Shown in pieces: positions 5,951 to 9,140 of a stretch of DNA of 9,140 nucleotides. The stretch covers positions 1 to 9,140 of the forward strand of contig CAJUTL010000060.1 in NCBI GenBank assembly GCA_910589395.1. The letters are read 5' to 3'. Origin of the DNA: an uncultured Oscillospiraceae bacterium. GTDB lineage: Bacteria; Bacillota_A; Clostridia; Oscillospirales; Acutalibacteraceae. The notes under the pieces were generated by a model. That model made no database searches. It was not told the origin of the DNA and worked only from the letters and a program-made list of their open reading frames with translations. Position numbers and translations under genes: made by a program. The first letter of the stretch is position 1; each line of letters begins with the position of its first letter.

Positions 5951-6952
5951 ATGACTATTGTTCCCAAAGACTATCAGGCCGCCCTCTCTCTCTATGAGAC
6001 CCAGAAGGCCATTGGGCTGATCAAAAATGTATTTCAGGTAAAGCTGTGCGCCGCCCTGCACCTGAAGCGGGTCACAGCGCCCCTTTTTGTAGATCCCGCC
6101 ACCGGTCTGAACGATGACCTGAACGGCGTGGAGCGCCCTGTCAGCTTCGATGTACCGGCGGTAGGCGTGGACGCCCAAGTGGTGCATTCTCTGGCAAAGT
6201 GGAAACGGCTTGCCCTGCACGATTACGATTTCTATGTGGGGAACGGCCTGGTCACGGATATGAACGCCATTCGCCGGGACGAGGAGCTGGATAACCTTCA
6301 CTCCATCTATGTGGATCAATGGGACTGGGAAAAGGTCATTGACGATGGAATGCGCACCGAAAGCTATCTGGAAGATACGGTGCGGCGCATTGTCAGCGCC
6401 ATCTGCGGCACACTGGACGAATTGCAGTGGCAGTTTCCCCAGCTGGAAACAGAGCTTTGCCGTGACGTGACCTTCCTCACCTCTCAGGAGCTGGAGGACA
6501 GCTTCCCGGAGCTTACTCCCAAGGAGCGGGAAACCGCCTTTGTGAAGGAGCACAAAACCGTCTTTATCAAGAAGATCGGTGGAAAGCTGAAAAGCGGCAA
6601 GCCCCACGACGGCCGGGCGCCGGACTATGACGACTGGGAATTAAACGGCGACCTGCTGTTCTGGCACGAGCCCCTGGGCTGTGCTTTGGAAATCAGCAGC
6701 ATGGGAATTCGGGTCAGCCCGGAATCTCTGGACAGGCAGCTGACAGAGGCCGGCTGTGACCACCGGAGAAAGCTGTCCTTCCATCAAATGCTTTTAAAAG
6801 GAGAACTGCCCCTGACCATCGGCGGCGGTATCGGCCAAAGCCGCCTGTGCATGCTGCTTTTGGGCAAGGCCCATATCGGCGAGGTGCAGGCCTCCCTGTG
6901 GGACCAGGAGACCCGCAGGCTTTGCAGGGGAGGAAATATCACGCTACTTTGA
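5951..6952 (+). CDS. asnA: Aspartate-ammonia ligase (asparagine synthetase A)
   Basis: Makes L-asparagine from aspartate, ammonia and ATP (giving AMP and PPi) in the cytoplasm. The enzyme is a class II aaRS-like fold that works as a homodimer. Its 333 residues match the AsnA family (E. coli about 330). Signature blocks seen in order: GLNDDLNGVERPVSFD (52-67), SLAKWKR (80-86), NGLVTDMNAIRRDE (98-111), YVDQWDWE (120-127), HDGRAPDYDDW (219-229), EISSMGIRV (247-255) and LPLTIGGGIGQSRLCM (286-301). The start at 5951 has a perfect AAGGAGGT at 5936-5943. The gene follows the small membrane protein on the same strand and is closed by a strong terminator. It appears complete and intact. Confidence 0.98.
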   Translation: MTIVPKDYQAALSLYETQKAIGLIKNVFQVKLCAALHLKRVTAPLFVDPATGLNDDLNGVERPVSFDVPAVGVDAQVVHSLAKWKRLALHDYDFYVGNGLVTDMNAIRRDEELDNLHSIYVDQWDWEKVIDDGMRTESYLEDTVRRIVSAICGTLDELQWQFPQLETELCRDVTFLTSQELEDSFPELTPKERETAFVKEHKTVFIKKIGGKLKSGKPHDGRAPDYDDWELNGDLLFWHEPLGCALEISSMGIRVSPESLDRQLTEAGCDHRRKLSFHQMLLKGELPLTIGGGIGQSRLCMLLLGKAHIGEVQASLWDQETRRLCRGGNITLL

Positions 6953-6963
6953 AAAAGCAAGGG

Positions 6964-7004
6964 AACGGGCGCGTTGCAGTTTTTCTGCAATGCGCCCGTT
7001 TTTT
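6964..7004 (+). terminator. Strong rho-independent terminator of asnA
   Basis: AACGGGCGCGTTGCAG (6964-6979) pairs with CTGCAATGCGCCCGTT (6985-7000), with one G-T/G-U type mismatch in the middle. The loop is a run of T, and a T tract follows to 7004. It lies 11 bases after the asnA stop. Confidence 0.93.
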
Positions 7005-7043
7005 AGATACCAGATGCTGGATACTGGATTCTAGATAGTGGTG

Positions 7044-7078
7044 GCACAAATAACCGAGCTACGCTCGGTTATTTGTGC
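7044..7078. repeat. Perfect 16-bp palindromic hairpin
   Basis: GCACAAATAACCGAGC (7044-7059), loop TAC, then its exact complement at 7063-7078. There is no T tract after it on either strand, and the asnA terminator is already 40 bases upstream. It is therefore more like a REP/MITE-like palindrome than a terminator. The only other inverted pair close by is GCGTT/AACGC at 7105-7120. Confidence 0.8.
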
Positions 7079-7124
7079 ATTGAAAGGAAGAGTAAGGGAC
7101 ACAAGCGTTGTAACTAACGCCCCG

Positions 7125-7217
7125 TAAATTATAGTTTTAGCGGCGAGGCGCCGCGGCCACTCGTGCCCCTACTTGGTGCAGGAGTTTGGTTTCCGACCCG
7201 ACCAGAAGTAAAATGAC
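7125..7217 (+). repeat. GC-rich hairpin module, copy A, with TAAATTATAG boxes
   Basis: The core starts with the hairpin GCGGCG-AGG-CGCCGC (7140-7154), then 3 bases, CACTCGTG (7158-7165), 6 bases, CTTGGTGCAGG (7172-7182), and a tail with GGTTTCCGACCCGACC (7188-7203). The AT-rich box TAAATTATAGTTTTAGC at 7125-7141 recurs directly as AAATTATAGTTTAGC at 7218-7232, about 92 bases on. Copies B and C share the core with identical spacing. Confidence 0.8.
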
Positions 7218-7379
7218 AAATTATAGTTTAGCACACAGTTCCCCACTGTCATTCTGAGGAACGAAGTGACGAAGAATCTCGTCCTTAATTCCAGGGCAAA
7301 AAGGAAAAGAACGAGATTCTTCGCTTCGCTCAGAATGACAAGAGGGCAGTGTGCAAATAACCGCCAAATTCCAATTTAG
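7218..7379 (+). repeat. Palindromic CATTCTGAG element, copy 1
   Basis: A non-coding, self-complementary element. The inner arms are GTCATTCTGAGG (from 7248) with GAAGAATCTCGTCC, and the reverse at 7306-7339 ending CTCAGAATGAC. The outer arms are GCACAC (7231-7236) and GTGTGC (7349-7354). The ends are the boxes AAATTATAGTTTAGC (left) and CAAATTCCAATTTAGC (right). A second copy lies in opposite orientation at 8673-8833, across spoVAD. Sequences with this CATTCTGAG...GAAGAATC signature are known as dispersed repeats in many bacterial genomes and often give false ORFs. Confidence 0.9.
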
Positions 7380-7400
7380 CAAACTATGCCCTTGCCCTTT

Positions 7401-7427
7401 CATTGCTCATTGCTAATTCCTCATTTT
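7401..7427 (+). repeat. CATTGCTCATT box, copy 1
   Basis: CATTGCTCATTGCTAATT followed by CCTCATTTT. Related copies lie at 7470-7480 (short), 8536-8560 (minus strand) and 8849-8880 (plus strand). Together with 8536 it brackets spoVAD and module C in inverted orientation. Confidence 0.75.
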
Positions 7428-7480
7428 CCTGCGCCAAGCGGGGACACGAGTGCCCGCTCCGGCTCGGCGCATTGCTCATT
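7428..7480 (-). repeat. GC-rich hairpin module, copy C (truncated, reversed), with AATGAGCAAT boxes
   Basis: On the minus strand: AATGAGCAAT (7480-7471), hairpin GCGCCG-AGC-CGGAGC (7470-7456, one mismatch), 3 bases, CACTCGTG (7452-7445), 6 bases, CTTGGCGCAGG (7438-7428), then an ATGAGGAATTAGCAATGAG box. It aligns with copies A and B without gaps over the core but lacks their tail. The leading AATGAGCAAT box overlaps the 3' end of spoVAD and supplies its TGA stop. Confidence 0.75.
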
Positions 7481-8480
7481 CCGTTGTGAGGTGCAGCACG
7501 TGGCACACGCCGGGAATGGCCTCTCCCTGCTGCTGGGAGGTGGGGGACATCAGCGCGCCGGTGGCGCAGAACAGGATATTCTTCAGCCTTCCCTGTTCCA
7601 TGCGCTTCAGCAAATGGCCGCAGAGCACGGAAGCGGAGCAGCCGCAGCCGGAGGCTCCCGCATGCACGTCCTGGGCACTTCTGTCGTACAGCATCAGGCC
7701 GCAGTCGTTGTGAACCTTTTGGATCGTCACGCCGTTATCCTCCAGGGCCTGGTACAAAAGCTTCGTGCCCACTAAGCCCAGGTCTCCGGTAAAAATGCCG
7801 TCATACTCCTCCGGCTTTGTGCCGGTGTCCTGTAAATACTGGTAAATGCTGTCCGCCGCGGCGGGTGCCATGGCAGCCCCCATATTGGCAGGATCCTTTA
7901 CGCCCAGGTCAACGATCTTCCCTGCCAGGCCGTGACGGATCTTGATCTTTCCGCCCTTGCCGATCACCAGGCAGCCGGAAGCCGTGGCCGTCCACTGCGC
8001 GGTGGGAGTGCGCTGAGAGCCGTATTCCAACGGCGTGCGGAACTGCCGTTCCGCTGAACAGAAATGAGAGCTGGTCACAGCCACCGCCCGTTCCGCCGCC
8101 CCGCTTTCCACCATGACAGAGGCCATAAACAGCGTTTGCGCCATAGTGGAGCAGGCTCCATACTGGCCCAAAAAGGGAATTTGAAAATCCAGAAGGCCAA
8201 AGGTGGAAGAAATGCACTGGTTCAGAAGATCTCCCGCAAAGATCATATCCATTTGCTGGGCGGTCATACCGGATTTTTCAATAGCCAAAGCCACCGCTTC
8301 CTTTTGCAGCTGAGCCTCTGCCTTTTCCCAGCTCTCCATTTGCAGGCTGGTGTCCTGAAAGGTCTGGTCAAAGTCCTGACCCAGAGGACCCTGAGCCTCC
8401 TTTTTCCCGCCGATGGCGGCATGGCCCAGCACCGTGGGCGGCGCCGAGAATTCCAAAGTACGCTGTCCGATCCGTTTCAT
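7476..8480 (-). CDS. spoVAD: Stage V sporulation protein AD
   Basis: SpoVAD is the forespore protein that binds dipicolinic acid (DPA) and, with SpoVAC and SpoVAE, takes it into the developing spore. It has a thiolase/KAS III-like fold. The 334 residues match the family along the whole length: GPLGQDFD (31-38), IFAGDLLNQ (80-88), FLGQYGACST (103-112, with the nucleophile-position Cys110), ERQFRTPLEYG (144-154), MGAAMAPAAAD (200-210), HNDCGLMLYD (257-266), GASGCGCSA (275-283) and ATGALMSPTSQQQGE-IPG (306-324). The start ATG at 8480 is preceded by AAAGGATG. The C terminus (HLTTE) is a little shorter than the B. subtilis protein, and the stop codon is part of a repeat box. spoVAC and spoVAE are not next to it in this window: repeats lie on both sides. 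A sigma-G promoter would be expected, but I could not identify a convincing one. Confidence 0.96.
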   Translation of the reverse strand: MKRIGQRTLEFSAPPTVLGHAAIGGKKEAQGPLGQDFDQTFQDTSLQMESWEKAEAQLQKEAVALAIEKSGMTAQQMDMIFAGDLLNQCISSTFGLLDFQIPFLGQYGACSTMAQTLFMASVMVESGAAERAVAVTSSHFCSAERQFRTPLEYGSQRTPTAQWTATASGCLVIGKGGKIKIRHGLAGKIVDLGVKDPANMGAAMAPAAADSIYQYLQDTGTKPEEYDGIFTGDLGLVGTKLLYQALEDNGVTIQKVHNDCGLMLYDRSAQDVHAGASGCGCSASVLCGHLLKRMEQGRLKNILFCATGALMSPTSQQQGEAIPGVCHVLHLTTE

Positions 8481-8535
8481 AGTGAAATCATCCTTTCAAA
8501 AATTTGAGGAAAGCAAGGGGAAATGTATCTTTTTT

Positions 8536-8560
8536 AATGAGAAATTAGGAATGAGCAATT
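8536..8560 (-). repeat. CATTGCTCATT box, copy 2 (reversed)
   Basis: The minus strand reads ATTGCTCATTCCTAATTTC followed by TCATT, a near copy of the box at 7401 in the opposite orientation. It lies in the 5' region of spoVAD, about 55 bases upstream of the start codon. Confidence 0.75.
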
Positions 8561-8579
8561 TAAGAGCAAAGACTTAGTT

Positions 8580-8673
8580 CGCTAAATTGGAATTTAGCGC
8601 CGAGCCGGCGCATGCACTCGTGAAGTTGCTTGGTACGGGAAACCGGTTTCTGAGCCGACCGTTGGCAGGGTGG
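8580..8673 (+). repeat. GC-rich hairpin module, copy B, with TAAATTGGAATTTA boxes
   Basis: It starts with the palindrome CGCTAAATT-GG-AATTTAGCG (8580-8599). The hairpin GCGCCG-AGC-CGGCGC is at 8597-8611, CACTCGTG at 8615-8622 after 3 bases, and CTTGGTACGGG at 8629-8639 after 6 bases. A tail with GGTTTCTGAGCCGACC follows at 8645-8660. The box TAAATTGGAATTT recurs directly at 8674-8686. The core spacing is the same as in copies A and C, and the box-to-box distance (about 91) is the same as in copy A. Confidence 0.8.
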
Positions 8674-8833
8674 TAAATTGGAATTTGACGGTTCTTCGCT
8701 CACTTCCCGCCTGTCATCCTGAACGAAGTGAAGGATCTCGTCCTTTGCCCTTTTTCCGGGAATTAAGGACAAGATTCTTCGTCACTGCGTTCCTCAGAAT
8801 GACAGTGGGGAACTGTGTGCTAAACTATAATTT
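8673..8833 (-). repeat. Palindromic CATTCTGAG element, copy 2 (inverted)
   Basis: Read on the minus strand from 8833 it begins AAATTATAGTTTAGCACAC, then matches copy 1 through CAGTTCCCCACTGTC and ATTCTGAGGAACG. It ends in the box CAAATTCCAATTTA at about 8674. The match covers about 160 bases with scattered changes; the arm nearer spoVAD has diverged most (GTCATCCTGAACG instead of GTCATTCTGAGCG). Confidence 0.9.
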
Positions 8834-8848
8834 ATCGAACACCCTTCA

Positions 8849-8880
8849 CATTACTCATTGCTAATTTTTCATTGCTCATT
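8849..8880 (+). repeat. CATTGCTCATT box, copy 3
   Basis: CATTACTCATTGCTAATT, then TTTCATTGCTCATT. It is a close copy of the box at 7401 in the same orientation, with an additional half-repeat at its right end. It marks the right limit of the repeat mosaic. Confidence 0.75.
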
Positions 8881-8974
8881 ATGCATAGCAGCGCAGCAGC
8901 GCCAACTGCCGCTGATTTCTGCGTTACTTATTTTTTCCGGTGGATCTTTTATTATCCTCCGGAAATTTTTGCAT

Positions 8975-8996
8975 AAAAAAGCACCCAAAAGGGCGA
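8975..8996 (-). terminator. Terminator of the recombinase gene
   Basis: On the minus strand CGCCC-TTTT-GGGTG (8995-8982 region) forms a short stem, followed by C and six T (8980-8975). A longer hairpin, with arms ACGGC/GCCGT and TAGC/GCTA around CGAA (about 9028-9060), overlaps the recombinase stop and may assist. Confidence 0.65.
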
Positions 8997-9045
8997 CACT
9001 CGTAAAACAGCATAGGAATGTTTTTGGAAAACGGCGTAGCTTCGG

Positions 9046-9138
9046 CTATGCCGTTTCTCCGTTTTGCAGGTCAGCGAGCAAGGACACGGGGAGTATTCCC
9101 ACAAGGTCATAGGAAATGTCAATCTGCTGTTCCCTATG
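9046..9138 (-). CDS. Serine recombinase, C-terminal end only (5' part outside the window)
   Basis: The minus-strand frame entering from the right edge reads HREQQIDISYDLVGILP and ends VSLLADLQNGETA before TAG. The block R-x-Q-x-I-D-I-x-Y-x-x-V-G is the usual C-terminal end of large serine recombinases of Clostridia (TnpX-type, the region annotated DUF4368 or nearby), where it follows the zinc-ribbon and coiled-coil region. Such enzymes move integrative elements by cutting at short att sites. Only 30 codons are visible, so neither completeness nor the element it belongs to can be judged. A terminator hairpin overlaps the stop. The assignment comes from motif memory and needs the sequence to the right for proof. 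Confidence 0.6.
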   Translation of the reverse strand, partial: HREQQIDISYDLVGILPVSLLADLQNGETA

Positions 9139-9140
9139 CC

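Larger units (their letters stand above)
7005..7475. other. Non-coding repeat mosaic, left of spoVAD
   Basis: No gene is supported in these 471 bases. Reading left to right, they contain a perfect 16-bp hairpin (7044-7078), an AT-rich box and GC-rich module A (7125-7217), an inverted-repeat element with the CATTCTGAG motif (7218-7379), a CATTGCTCATT box (7401-7427), and reversed module C ending at the spoVAD stop (7428-7480). The short open frames here, such as one on the minus strand with a CHSERSEESR peptide, are products of the repeat sequence, not proteins. Confidence 0.8.
8481..8885. other. Non-coding repeat mosaic, right of spoVAD
   Basis: No gene is supported. After the spoVAD leader (8481-8535) come a reversed CATTGCTCATT box (8536-8560), a 20-base palindrome and GC-rich module B (8580-8673), an inverted copy of the CATTCTGAG element (8673-8833) and another CATTGCTCATT box (8849-8880). 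The short open frames are translations of the repeats and have no ribosome binding sites. Confidence 0.8.

Noticed and set aside
7221..7403. Minus-strand frame with a CHSERSEESRS peptide
   Set aside because: This peptide is the familiar false translation of the CATTCTGAG repeat, not a protein. The similar frames at 8560-8772 and 8670-8864 are rejected for the same reason.
8481..8535. Sigma-G promoter for spoVAD
   Set aside because: It is expected from biology, but I could not find a convincing pair of sigma-G boxes with the right spacing.
7125..8880. CRISPR array
   Set aside because: The repeats differ in type, orientation and spacing. There is no regular repeat-spacer pattern, and no cas gene is in view.

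Overview
The window looks like chromosomal DNA of a spore-forming member of the Clostridia, probably an Oscillospirales/Ruminococcaceae-type gut anaerobe. The evidence is the Gram-positive regulation (a T-box leader, strong AAGGAGG-type ribosome binding sites, near-consensus sigma-A promoters), an IreB/ReoM-family gene, a sporulation gene (spoVAD) and moderately GC-rich, clostridial-like protein sequences. This placement is inferred from content only; no database search was possible.

Layout. Bases 1 to about 50 read, in one frame, as an internal piece of a large serine recombinase. Without a break the sequence then becomes, in another frame, the C-terminal half of a sugar ABC transporter permease (to 456), followed by a terminator. 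After a convergent gap of about 240 bases, four genes lie on the minus strand: pheS and pheT (phenylalanyl-tRNA synthetase), preceded by a promoter and a Phe-type T-box leader (4950-5226), and then, from their own promoter, ireB and an uncharacterised 119-codon gene. Divergently from pheS, on the plus strand, lie a small two-helix membrane protein gene of unknown function (5367-5906) and asnA (ammonia-dependent asparagine synthetase, 5951-6952), which ends in a strong terminator. pheST and asnA both serve amino acid or translation supply, but only pheST has visible control by tRNA charging.

The right third (7005-9140) is different. It holds a lone spoVAD on the minus strand, without the usual spoVAC and spoVAE neighbours in view, embedded in a mosaic of small non-coding repeats. 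These comprise (i) three copies of a GC-rich hairpin module in both orientations, aligning without gaps over about 43 bases, with a compensatory base-pair change in the hairpin; (ii) two inverted copies of a ~160-base palindromic element built on the widespread CATTCTGAG/GAAGAATC motif; (iii) several copies of an AT-rich CATTGCTCATT box; and (iv) a perfect 16-bp hairpin. Each full GC-rich module is bracketed by direct copies of an AT-rich box that differs from copy to copy. One box supplies the stop codon of spoVAD. At the right edge is the 3' end of a serine recombinase gene, so recombinase sequence is found at both ends of the window.

The most unusual signal is this mosaic repeat landscape around spoVAD, followed by the abrupt recombinase-to-permease junction at the left edge. 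No complete new defence, CRISPR or biosynthetic system is visible.
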